NCBI RefSeq assembly: GCF_041260665.1
Contig: NZ_JBGCCT010000028.1
Coordinates: 94,709-158,708 of the forward strand
Origin: Catenulispora sp. GP43
GTDB taxonomy: Bacteria; Actinomycetota; Actinomycetes; Streptomycetales; Catenulisporaceae
Length of the DNA: 64,000 nt
Reading direction: 5' to 3'
Shown piece by piece: positions 28,284 through 35,738 of this stretch. The notes below the pieces were generated by a model. The model saw only the letters and a list, made by a program, of their open reading frames with translations. It did not search any database and had not been told where the DNA came from. A program made the position numbers and the translations under genes. Numbering within the stretch: the first letter of the stretch is position 1; each line of letters begins with the position of its first letter.

Positions 28284-28624
28284 TCGTCCTGGCCATCGTG
28301 GTCGGCACCGTCGGCCTGGTCGTCTATGAGGTGCGCGCGGACCGCCGGGTGCGGCGCTCCACCGCCGGCGCGACGCCGGTCGTGGTAGTGCGTGGGCTGC
28401 GTCCCCGCTGGTGGCGTCTGCTGCTGGCCAAGGCGATCGGATTCGTCGTCTCGGTCGCGTTCTTCGTCGGTGTGGGGCTGGTGGCCGTTCACGTGCTGCG
28501 CGGCGCATCCACCACCTCGAACCCCGAGCACTCCTGGCCGATGCCGGGAGCCACCTCCACCCCGGACCTGACCCCGATGCACGGCGCGTCCTCGACTTCC
28601 ACGACGTCCGGAAAGGGGCGCTGA
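28280..28624 (+). CDS. small membrane protein
   Basis: The 114-residue protein has two hydrophobic helices (MIVLAIVVGTVGLVVYEV; LLLAKAIGFVVSVAFFVGVG) separated by a basic loop, then a Ser/Thr/Pro-rich C-terminal tail that is probably outside the cell. Its ATG overlaps the previous stop. Small membrane proteins in this position of AICEs and Streptomyces plasmids are often spread (Spd) proteins needed for intramycelial transfer; that role is inference. Confidence 0.65.
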   Translation: MIVLAIVVGTVGLVVYEVRADRRVRRSTAGATPVVVVRGLRPRWWRLLLAKAIGFVVSVAFFVGVGLVAVHVLRGASTTSNPEHSWPMPGATSTPDLTPMHGASSTSTTSGKGR

Positions 28625-28626
28625 CG

Positions 28627-29037
28627 ATGCCCGACACCTTCGCGATTCAGCACGTGCTGAACGGCTTGCAGGCGGACATCGCCCGCCGCAACACCCTGAT
28701 CCGTGACCACGTTGCCGCTGCGGCGCGGCTGGAGGCGGACAACGCCACCGACGCCCGTCACGCCGAGGTCGCCGCCGCGCTGATCGAGCAGATCAACGCC
28801 GACGTTATGGCCGCCGCGTGGGCGCCGACCAACGAGGTCGCCGCCGCCGCGCTGGTGGCCGACAACGTCCTGATCGGCGGCATCCCGCGCCAGGGCAAGA
28901 CCGCCTCGCCGCGACTGCTGGCAACGCTCGCCGCCGCCTACGCCTGCCCGGACTGCGGCCACCTCCCCGGCTGCGGCTGCGACTGCTGTCCGTACCCGAT
29001 GCCGGCCGTCGCCGAGCTGCAGAACGGCGGTGCGTGA
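28627..29037 (+). CDS. hypothetical protein with Cys-rich C terminus
   Basis: 136 residues from ATG 28627. The N-terminal ~95 residues are helical and Ala-rich. The C-terminal part has seven Cys in CPDCGHLPGCGCDCCPY, a probable metal-binding site. The segment IGGIPRQGKTAS resembles a short P-loop but lacks the rest of an NTPase fold. The stop and next start share one base (TGATG). Not recognised. Confidence 0.6.
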   Translation: MPDTFAIQHVLNGLQADIARRNTLIRDHVAAAARLEADNATDARHAEVAAALIEQINADVMAAAWAPTNEVAAAALVADNVLIGGIPRQGKTASPRLLATLAAAYACPDCGHLPGCGCDCCPYPMPAVAELQNGGA

Positions 29038-29270
29038 TGGGCTTCTCCACGGACACGCCGACCACCGCCTACCACTGGATCATTACGGTCCGGTTCGGCA
29101 ACGACAGCCTCGCTACCGAAAGCGGCGTCACCGACGTCACCGCCCGCTGGCGCCGCGCCGACATCTACGCCGAAGCGCTGAACGCGGTCAAGAAGCGCAC
29201 CGGCACGCACGCCGTCCACGTCGTGTTCTTCGACGTGGCGCGGAACGAGCTGTTCGGGGGTGCGCGATGA
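29037..29270 (+). CDS. small hypothetical protein
   Basis: 77 residues from ATG 29037, which shares a base with the previous stop. It reads as a small alpha/beta protein (AYHWIITVRFGNDSLATESG... AVHVVFFDVARNELFGG). Its stop overlaps the next ATG by 4 nt. No Cys cluster or membrane segment. Not recognised. Confidence 0.6.
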   Translation: MGFSTDTPTTAYHWIITVRFGNDSLATESGVTDVTARWRRADIYAEALNAVKKRTGTHAVHVVFFDVARNELFGGAR

Positions 29271-30070
29271 AGATTCGACTGATGGACACCCCCGACCAGG
29301 TCGAGGCCTACGCCGCCGTGCTGCGCAGCGCCTTCGACGTGGTCGAGGAGTCCGGCGAGTACGCGAACCGCGGCACCTCGCGGATGGTCCGCAAGTACAT
29401 GGACTTGCGGCTGCGCGTCGAGGAGTCGGAGTTCGCCTGGCACACGGTGCGCATCTTCACCGGTCGGCACCCGCTCGATGACGTCGAGTGCGTGCAGTAC
29501 GAGGTGACTCACTCCGAGCAGTGCCATGCGTTGCCACCGGGCGCTCAGTGCTGGTTCAACCTCGGCTCGCGTTCTGACTGGTGGCCTGGCGAGTTGGGCA
29601 TTTGGCGTATCCGCCCGGTCGAGCAAGTGATCGGCGGGGACGAGGACGGCCCGGAGCTGGCGGAGTTCTTCCAGATCCAGGCTTTCAACCCCGACGCCGG
29701 CACCTGGCGGGACTGGGAGCAGGACCAGGTCATCAGCGGTGACGTCGTGCGCTGCGACGAGCGCGGCGGGAAGCCCTACAACTACCGCCACGAGGCGACC
29801 GGGCTTCAGGTGCGTATCGCGCCGGTGGACACCCTCGGATTCGACGGGCTGAACAGCGTGCTCAACGCCGGACAGCACCTCGGCGCGGACGCTCAGCGTC
29901 AGTTCCTGGCTGGTCTGCTCGCCGACGCCGGGCTGTGCTTGGGCGACGGGGACCGGGGCGCCGTGAACTGGCTGGCCGGTTGGGAATGGCCCACAGTCGC
30001 CGCTATCGCGTCGTGGATCTGCCGAGCCCAAGAGGTCGCCTTGACCGGTGTGAAGGAGGCGAACCGATGA
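29267..30070 (+). CDS. hypothetical protein
   Basis: 267 residues from ATG 29267, overlapping the previous stop (ATGA). It reads as a soluble protein: an N-terminal helical part (PDQVEAYAAVLRSAFDVVEESGEYANRGTSRMVRKYMDLR), a Trp-rich middle (WFNLGSRSDWWPGELGIWRI) and a helical C terminus. A TGACTCA heptamer at 29505-29511 lies inside it. Not recognised; position in the operon suggests a role in replication or transfer control. Confidence 0.65.
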   Translation: MKIRLMDTPDQVEAYAAVLRSAFDVVEESGEYANRGTSRMVRKYMDLRLRVEESEFAWHTVRIFTGRHPLDDVECVQYEVTHSEQCHALPPGAQCWFNLGSRSDWWPGELGIWRIRPVEQVIGGDEDGPELAEFFQIQAFNPDAGTWRDWEQDQVISGDVVRCDERGGKPYNYRHEATGLQVRIAPVDTLGFDGLNSVLNAGQHLGADAQRQFLAGLLADAGLCLGDGDRGAVNWLAGWEWPTVAAIASWICRAQEVALTGVKEANR

Positions 30071-30411
30071 CCACGACCGACTTCGCCCCGATCGCCGCTG
30101 AGGCGGTGTGGCGTGCGGTGATGCAGGCCGCCGGTTTCCAGTGCCAGTGCATCGGCGGCTGCAAGCCGGAGGGCGCGCACAAGACGAACCCGGGCGGGCG
30201 CTGCAAGCGCGAGCACAAGCCCTACCAGCACCTGATCGCCGCTGCGGTGGCGCCGACCGGTGACCCGCACAAGGACATGGCCGCCGAGCAGGTGGCGTAC
30301 TGCGAGCCCTGCTACGACGGCCAGCTGGCCGCGACCCGGCGCACCGCCCGCGCCGCCGCCGCGAAGCACGAAAACGACGTTCCGCTGTTCGACCTGGGAG
30401 GAGAGGCCTGA
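30067..30411 (+). CDS. hypothetical zinc-finger-like protein
   Basis: 114 residues from ATG 30067 (ATGA overlap). Two Cys pairs with intervening Cys/His (CQCIGGC...RCKREH...CEPCYDGQ) form a likely zinc site. The spacing recalls degenerate HNH-type folds but no HNH catalytic triad is convincing. Its stop and the next start share a base (TGATG). Confidence 0.6.
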   Translation: MTTTDFAPIAAEAVWRAVMQAAGFQCQCIGGCKPEGAHKTNPGGRCKREHKPYQHLIAAAVAPTGDPHKDMAAEQVAYCEPCYDGQLAATRRTARAAAAKHENDVPLFDLGGEA

Positions 30412-31628
30412 TGGACACCAAGACACTGACGCATTGGGTGGCCGCGAACCCCGCGGTCATCGCCGGCGCCGCCGGTGTGATTCTGCTGGCGCTGCTGGTC
30501 CTGGCGGTGCGCGTGGTTAAGCGCGCTCGCGCCGCCGGCCGCGAGCGCGGCATTACGACCCTGATCAACGTGGCCGCGCTGCTGGCCACCTCGGTGCAGG
30601 CCTCTGGCATGTGGAAGTTCTTCGGCGCCGTGATGGGCCTGCCGGTCGGGTTCCGCATCGTGCTGTTCGGGTTCATGGAAATCGCGCTGCTGGCGTGCGG
30701 GCTGCGTGCCCGCGCCAACGTCGAGGACGGCGCGGACGCTGGCGTGGACGGGGTGCTGGTGTGGGTGCTGGCGCTGGCATCCGGCGTCATGTCCAGCACT
30801 GACGCCAGCACGGCCCGGGAGGCGCTGATGCGGCTGCTGGTCGCCGTGGTGGTCGCGCTGCTGTGGACCCGCGACCTGATGGCCGCGAAGAAGGCCGCCC
30901 GCAACGCCGGCAACAGCAAGAAGCGCTCCGGCCCGGTGCGCTGGCGCGTCACTCCGGAGCGGGTCGCGGTGTGGCTGCGTCTGGCCGATGCCATCGACAC
31001 CGACGTCGTCACCGTGGACTCCGCGCGACGGGTCGCGAAGTTCCTGCGCGTGACCGACCGGGAGCGCGACGGCTGGCGCTTCCCGCTCACCGCCAAGGCC
31101 CGCGCCTACCGCGGTCGGATGAAGCTGATCGGGGACGCGCTGCGGCACGGCGACCCGAGCGAGGTTCACGCCAAGCTGTCCCGCGCCGCCTTCGCCGACG
31201 CCCTGACTCGGCTCGGTATCGCCGAGACGGCCGGCGGGTCTGACTCGCCCGAGTCTGAGTCATCGGCTGAGTCAGCGACGGCTGTCGAGGGTGAGTCACC
31301 GGCGCTGAAGGTGATTGCCGGGGCGAGTCAGCCCGGCAACATCCTGACCCCCGGGCACCCGGTGTTCACGCAGGTGGTTGCGAGTCTCCCCCCGGTGACT
31401 CAGAACGGGTCCAAGCCCCGTCGCGTGGCCGCCGCATCGGCCCCGGCGCGCCGTCAGGCCGCCGTCACCGCGCGGGTCGGCACCGACAACGCCGCCGCCG
31501 CACGCATCTACCGCGACTCGCTGACTCAGGGCGCCCCACTCACCTCGCGTGAGCTGGCGGACGCCGCCGGGGTGAGTCAGTCCACCGCTAGCCGCATCAT
31601 CCGCGAGGTCCGCAAGGAGGTGGCCTGA
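30411..31628 (+). CDS. DUF2637-like membrane protein with C-terminal helix-turn-helix
   Basis: The 405-residue protein has about four N-terminal membrane helices (AAGVILLALLVLAVRVV; ITTLINVAALLATSVQ; IVLFGFMEIALLACGL; LRALVAVVVALLWT-type segment), matching the DUF2637 family common in AICEs and Streptomyces plasmids. A cytoplasmic region of about 220 residues follows, ending in a helix-turn-helix (TSRELADAAGVSQSTASRIIREV, residues about 378-400). This pairs a membrane anchor with a DNA-binding domain, fitting a role of tethering element DNA near the transfer pore. The DNA of its last third is dense in TGASTCA heptamers. Confidence 0.75.
   Translation: MDTKTLTHWVAANPAVIAGAAGVILLALLVLAVRVVKRARAAGRERGITTLINVAALLATSVQASGMWKFFGAVMGLPVGFRIVLFGFMEIALLACGLRARANVEDGADAGVDGVLVWVLALASGVMSSTDASTAREALMRLLVAVVVALLWTRDLMAAKKAARNAGNSKKRSGPVRWRVTPERVAVWLRLADAIDTDVVTVDSARRVAKFLRVTDRERDGWRFPLTAKARAYRGRMKLIGDALRHGDPSEVHAKLSRAAFADALTRLGIAETAGGSDSPESESSAESATAVEGESPALKVIAGASQPGNILTPGHPVFTQVVASLPPVTQNGSKPRRVAAASAPARRQAAVTARVGTDNAAAARIYRDSLTQGAPLTSRELADAAGVSQSTASRIIREVRKEVA
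31256..31579. repeat. TGASTCA heptamer cluster inside the DUF2637/HTH gene
   Basis: Perfect TGAGTCA/TGACTCA copies start at 31256, 31268, 31292, 31396, 31522 and 31573. One-mismatch copies are at 31204, 31241 and 31325. They fall in two different codon phases, so they are conserved as DNA and not as a peptide repeat. The cluster lies just before the translocase gene. Confidence 0.6.
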
Positions 31629-31629
31629 G

Positions 31630-33909
31630 ATGGCCGAGATTTACCCGAACAGCGCCGAGCAGGACGCCACCGCCGGCGCGACCGTGCTGGCCTTCCCCAA
31701 CCGCGGTACCGCCGACGCGCCGGGCTACGGTGACGGGCTGGACGTGCCGGAGTGGCTGAACCAGCCGAAGCAGGACACGCCGCCCGCCACCGAGCAGACC
31801 GAGAACCCGGACGCGCAGCCCGCTGCGCCCGCCTGGCAGGCCCTCCGCAACGCACGCGCTGTCTCGCGTCAGGCCGTGGCGGTGCTGCGGTGGCTGCTGG
31901 CGCACCGCGCGACCAAGTTCGGCGCCCGTCAGGCCGCGTTCATCCTGGCCGGGGTGCGCATCGGGCTGCGCCGGGCGTGGGAGTCCCGCACCACCACAAC
32001 CCACCAAGCGCAGATGCGCGCCGCGACGGCGGCCGGTGACCACGAATCGGCGCTGGAGTGGGAGGCCCGCGCGTCGAAGTTCCGCACCGAGCGGCACGCG
32101 CGGCGTATGGAGCTGCTGACCATGCCGGTGCGCATCGCTGCCGGCATCGCACACGGCATCATCGCCGCGGTGCTGATCCTGTCCGTGATCGGCGTCGCCC
32201 TGTGGGCCAAGACCGACCACGTCGGCGCCGTCACGGCGCCGTTTACCGCGACGTTCAACGTGCTGTGCGCCATCGGCGCCATCGCGAACGCCACGTGGCG
32301 CCCGACGCTGGAGGCGCTGCCGGTGCTGGCGACCGTCGCGGCGTGGGTGGCTGGCCGCAACGCCCGTGAGCTGCCCGCCTGGCTGTCCGCCGCTAACGTC
32401 GACCAGGACGCGCCGGCGTCGGTTCCGGATGAGGGTGCGATCACTGAGGCGCTGCGGAACCTGAACCTGGCACCGCTGAACAAGGCGTTCAAGGCCGGGT
32501 GGAAGCCGCGGTGGGTCTCGCCCACGGTGCGCTCCGGCAACGGCTACCACACCCAGCTTCAGCTTCCGCAGGGTGTCACGGTGGAGATGGTCGGCACCGG
32601 CAAGACCAAGACGGTGCTGGCGCACAACCTGCTGCGCACCCCGATCGAGGTCTGGCCCACCGAACCCACCGGCAAGCCCGGCGTGCTGGACCTGTGGGTG
32701 GCCGACTCCGGCTCGCTCACCGCGAAAGTTCCGCCGTATCCGCTGATCGAGGACACCGGCGCCACGGTGGACTACTTCGACAAGCGCGGCGTGCCGGTCG
32801 CCCTATCGCAGCGCGGCGAGATCGTCCGTGCGCCGCTGATGGCCAAGAACTACATGGTCGGCGGCATCATGGGCACCGGCAAGTCCTCGTTCACGCGGAA
32901 CCTGCTGTGTGGGGCGATGCAAGACCCGCTGGTAGACATCGGCGTGTACGTCATGGCGTTCAACGCCGACTATGACCTGATGCAGCCGCGGCTGTCGGTG
33001 CTGGTCAAGGGCGACGAGGACGAACAGATCCTGGCGGCGCTGAACGAACTGCGGTGGCTGAAGGACCAGGTCACACGACGCGGGAAGCTTCTGGAGCAGT
33101 ACGGCGAGACCGCCGTGACCCGCAAGCTCGCCATGAAGGACAAGCGGCTGCGTCCGCTGGTGCGGGTCTTCGACGAATGCCACGAGCTGTTCGAGCACCC
33201 CAAACACGGCAAGGAAGCTGCGGACCTGGCCATCAAGGTGCTGAAGAAGGCGCGCAAGTGCGCGATGACGTTGGTGTTCGTCACCGTGTCGCCGACAGCG
33301 ACCAGCATCCCGAAGGATGTCACGCGCAACACGTCCAACCGGGTGGCGTTCGCCGTGGGTGACCACGTCGCCAACGACGGGCTGTTGGGCACGGGCAAGC
33401 ACAAGGCCGGCATCACCGCCACCACGCTCAACCCCGCAACCGACATCGGCACCGCGCTGACGATCGGGTTCTCGACCAACGCGTTCGAGCTGGTGCGGAT
33501 GTACTTCATCAGCGCCGACGACGGCAACGACCAGGTCACGCCGCTTGTGGCACGGGCGATGAAGGCACTGGACAAGGCGGGGATGTCGCCGGCCGACGTC
33601 GCCGACGCCGAGCCGGACGCCGACCAGGCGCGGGACCTGCTGGACGACGTCGCCGCGGTCATGGGCACTGAGGCGCTGGTGAAGTCCTCCGTGGTCATCT
33701 CCCGACTCGCCGACGCGCACCCGACCGAGTACGAGGGCTGGTCGCAACAGCGGCTCGGCGAGGAACTGAAGCCGTTCGGGGTGATCCCGCGCAAGACCAA
33801 GGACGGCACCATGCACGTCGATCGCCGACAGGTGGACGCCGCCTTGGCCGACCGTGCCGAGAGTGCCGAGCAGGAGCCCGAAGAGGGCTCGGACGACGGC
33901 GAAATCTAG
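31630..33909 (+). CDS. FtsK/SpoIIIE-type DNA translocase, TraB/TraSA-like transfer protein
   Basis: The 759-residue protein is the likely conjugative pump. Two membrane helices lie near residues 175-225 (IAAGIAHGIIAAVLILSVIGVAL; FNVLCAIGAIA). The motor domain has Walker A GGIMGTGKSS near residue 415 and Walker B RPLVRVFDECHELF near 515. The C-terminal ~90 residues contain a winged-helix-like part (VVISRLADAHPTEYEGWSQQRLGEELKPFGVIPRKT) as in TraB, which recognises short repeats of the clt locus. In Streptomyces a single TraB hexamer moves double-stranded DNA between hyphae. ATG 31630 is one base after the previous stop. Confidence 0.9.
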   Translation: MAEIYPNSAEQDATAGATVLAFPNRGTADAPGYGDGLDVPEWLNQPKQDTPPATEQTENPDAQPAAPAWQALRNARAVSRQAVAVLRWLLAHRATKFGARQAAFILAGVRIGLRRAWESRTTTTHQAQMRAATAAGDHESALEWEARASKFRTERHARRMELLTMPVRIAAGIAHGIIAAVLILSVIGVALWAKTDHVGAVTAPFTATFNVLCAIGAIANATWRPTLEALPVLATVAAWVAGRNARELPAWLSAANVDQDAPASVPDEGAITEALRNLNLAPLNKAFKAGWKPRWVSPTVRSGNGYHTQLQLPQGVTVEMVGTGKTKTVLAHNLLRTPIEVWPTEPTGKPGVLDLWVADSGSLTAKVPPYPLIEDTGATVDYFDKRGVPVALSQRGEIVRAPLMAKNYMVGGIMGTGKSSFTRNLLCGAMQDPLVDIGVYVMAFNADYDLMQPRLSVLVKGDEDEQILAALNELRWLKDQVTRRGKLLEQYGETAVTRKLAMKDKRLRPLVRVFDECHELFEHPKHGKEAADLAIKVLKKARKCAMTLVFVTVSPTATSIPKDVTRNTSNRVAFAVGDHVANDGLLGTGKHKAGITATTLNPATDIGTALTIGFSTNAFELVRMYFISADDGNDQVTPLVARAMKALDKAGMSPADVADAEPDADQARDLLDDVAAVMGTEALVKSSVVISRLADAHPTEYEGWSQQRLGEELKPFGVIPRKTKDGTMHVDRRQVDAALADRAESAEQEPEEGSDDGEI

Positions 33910-34131
33910 CGGAGAGGCCTAGGGACGCAGGGAGAATCCCTGATCTTGTCCCTAGGCCGCCTCCCTCGCCCTGACCAGCGCACATGTGATCTAGGGAGGA
34001 CAGGGAGCGACCGGAAACAGGACCCTGGCGAACCCCGAAAACCACGGTTTCGCCACCGCCCGCCGGCCCCTCCCTTCCCTCGGCGCTGCCTGAAACAGAC
34101 TTCGCACACCCCGCCCCGGGAGGGCTGAACC
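33910..34131. other. non-coding structured gap after the translocase gene
   Basis: This 222-bp gap holds nine AGGGA/TCCCT pentamers between 33921 and 34080 (starts 33921, 33929, 33937, 33949, 33962, 33993, 34002, 34071, 34076). It begins with a nested hairpin: outer 11-bp stem 33916-33926 with 33948-33958, inner 6-bp stem 33928-33933 with 33937-33942. No ORF fits it. Candidate roles are terminator, transfer locus (clt) or a replication site. Confidence 0.55.
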
Positions 34132-34881
34132 ATGACCGAAACCACCACCCCGCAGCCCGCTGCGGACGCCCCGCCGCGGCGCCGCCTGCCGGTGTCCCCG
34201 TCCTCGATCGCGCTGGCGCTGGCATCGCCGGCCGTCACGCTCAGCATGCTGGCGCTGGCGCGGCACTGGTCGGACCACGGCGCCCGGCATTCCATCGGCG
34301 ACATGGTCCCGCTCGGACTCGGCGCCATCATCGGACTCGCGGTCACCGCGTGGGCATCGGCCACCGAGGACGCGGTGTTGGTCGGCACCTGCGGCGCCCT
34401 GACTGCCGCTGCGCTCGGCGTCGGGATGATGGCCTACCCCGCCGGGCTCGGCGAACCGCTGATCGTGACCACGGCGGCGACCGTGCTCGGGTGGGTACTG
34501 ACCCGCCGTGTCCGTCGCGCCGCCGGCATCCGGGGCGAGGGCTACGCCGAGCGCGCCAAAGACCGCGCGCACGAAGCGACCATCGTCGGCATGCAGTGCC
34601 AGACCGTCATTGAGGTCACGGCGCTGCGGGAGCAGGGCGCCACCGACCGGGAAAAGCTGGCGCAACTCGGCGCGGCCAAGCGGCTGGAACTGGCGCTGGA
34701 CGGCGCCGAGTACGAGGCGCTGAAGCTGGAGCGGGACGTGCGTCGCCGCATCGCGCTGACCGTCAGCGACACCGCCCGCGAAGCCCTGGACACCACGCCC
34801 CGCCTGGCCATCGATCAGGCATCCGGCGTCCCCGACGCGGTGTTCGGGCCGGTCGGCGCCGACGTGCGCAGGAGCGCGTAA
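34132..34881 (+). CDS. membrane protein with cytoplasmic coiled-coil
   Basis: The 249-residue protein starts at ATG 34132 after GGGAGGG. Four hydrophobic helices span about residues 20-125 (SSIALALASPAVTLSMLALA; MVPLGLGAIIGLAVTAWA; AVLVGTCGALTAAALGVGMM; PLIVTTAATVLGWVL). A charged helical region follows (about 135-220), probably a coiled coil. It could be a spread-type (Spd) protein; no close family was recognised. It shares one base with the next start (TAATG). Confidence 0.7.
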   Translation: MTETTTPQPAADAPPRRRLPVSPSSIALALASPAVTLSMLALARHWSDHGARHSIGDMVPLGLGAIIGLAVTAWASATEDAVLVGTCGALTAAALGVGMMAYPAGLGEPLIVTTAATVLGWVLTRRVRRAAGIRGEGYAERAKDRAHEATIVGMQCQTVIEVTALREQGATDREKLAQLGAAKRLELALDGAEYEALKLERDVRRRIALTVSDTAREALDTTPRLAIDQASGVPDAVFGPVGADVRRSA

Positions 34882-35738
34882 TGACGTCGCCCGACGATGC
34901 GCTGATGGTGGCCGCGCTGAAGTACGCCGCGCGTGGCTGGCCGGTGCTGTGGCTGTCCCGGGACAAGCGTCCGTTGGCGAACTGCCGGGAGTGCAAGAAC
35001 CCGACGCCAGAGCACATTCAGGCATGCGGCTGCCTGGTGTGCCACGGACCCTACGCCGCATCCACGGACCCGGAACGGATCGCCGCCATGCGCGCCTGCT
35101 CCCCGCGCGGTCTGCTGGCGCTGGCCACCGGCGCCGCCTCAGGGCTGGTGGTGGTGGACATCGACCCCGCCCACGGCGGCCGGCTCATCCCGGACCTGAT
35201 GCCCCAGACCGCGCACGTGATCACCGGCTCGGACGGGCTGCACCTGTACTACCGGCACCCCGGCGTGCCGATCCCGTCCACACAGGGCCGGGTGGCACCG
35301 GGCGTGGACGTGCGCGGCGATCCCGGCTATGCGGTGCTGCCGCCCTGTATCCACCCCCGGACCAAACGGCCCTACCGGTGGGGAACTGGTCACCCCGTTG
35401 AGATGCCCCCGGCGTTGGTCGCCGCCAGTCTGCCCGCGCCGGCCGCCGTGCCGACGTTCAAGCCCACCGGCCCGATCCGCTCGGCGAGCGGCATCACCTC
35501 GCCCACGGCGCTGCTGGATGCGCTGCTGGGCAAGGTCGCCGCCGCCCCGGAAGGTCGCCGCCGGGCGACGCTGTTCGGCGCGTCCGTCGGGGTCGGGCGG
35601 ATGGTCGCCGCCGGCGCCTTGTCCGCCCACGACGGATACGAAGCCCTGTACGCCGCCGGGCTCGCCGCCGGCCAGACCCACCGCGAAGCACACGCCGCCA
35701 TCGTCGGCGGCTTCCGCACCGAAGGCGTCACACCATGA
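34881..35738 (+). CDS. bifunctional DNA primase/polymerase (prim-pol)
   Basis: The 285-residue protein has the prim-pol fold of archaeo-eukaryotic type primases. Catalytic acids lie in GLVVVDIDPAHGG. HVITGSDGLHLYYRHPG supplies the conserved His. APGVDVRGDPGYAVLPPC is the third motif. An N-terminal Cys cluster (NCRECKNPTPEHIQACGCLVC) probably binds zinc. Established knowledge: prim-pol proteins replace RepSA in one class of AICEs as replication initiators. It overlaps the helicase gene by 4 nt (ATGA), so the two form a replication module. Confidence 0.9.
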   Translation: MTSPDDALMVAALKYAARGWPVLWLSRDKRPLANCRECKNPTPEHIQACGCLVCHGPYAASTDPERIAAMRACSPRGLLALATGAASGLVVVDIDPAHGGRLIPDLMPQTAHVITGSDGLHLYYRHPGVPIPSTQGRVAPGVDVRGDPGYAVLPPCIHPRTKRPYRWGTGHPVEMPPALVAASLPAPAAVPTFKPTGPIRSASGITSPTALLDALLGKVAAAPEGRRRATLFGASVGVGRMVAAGALSAHDGYEALYAAGLAAGQTHREAHAAIVGGFRTEGVTP

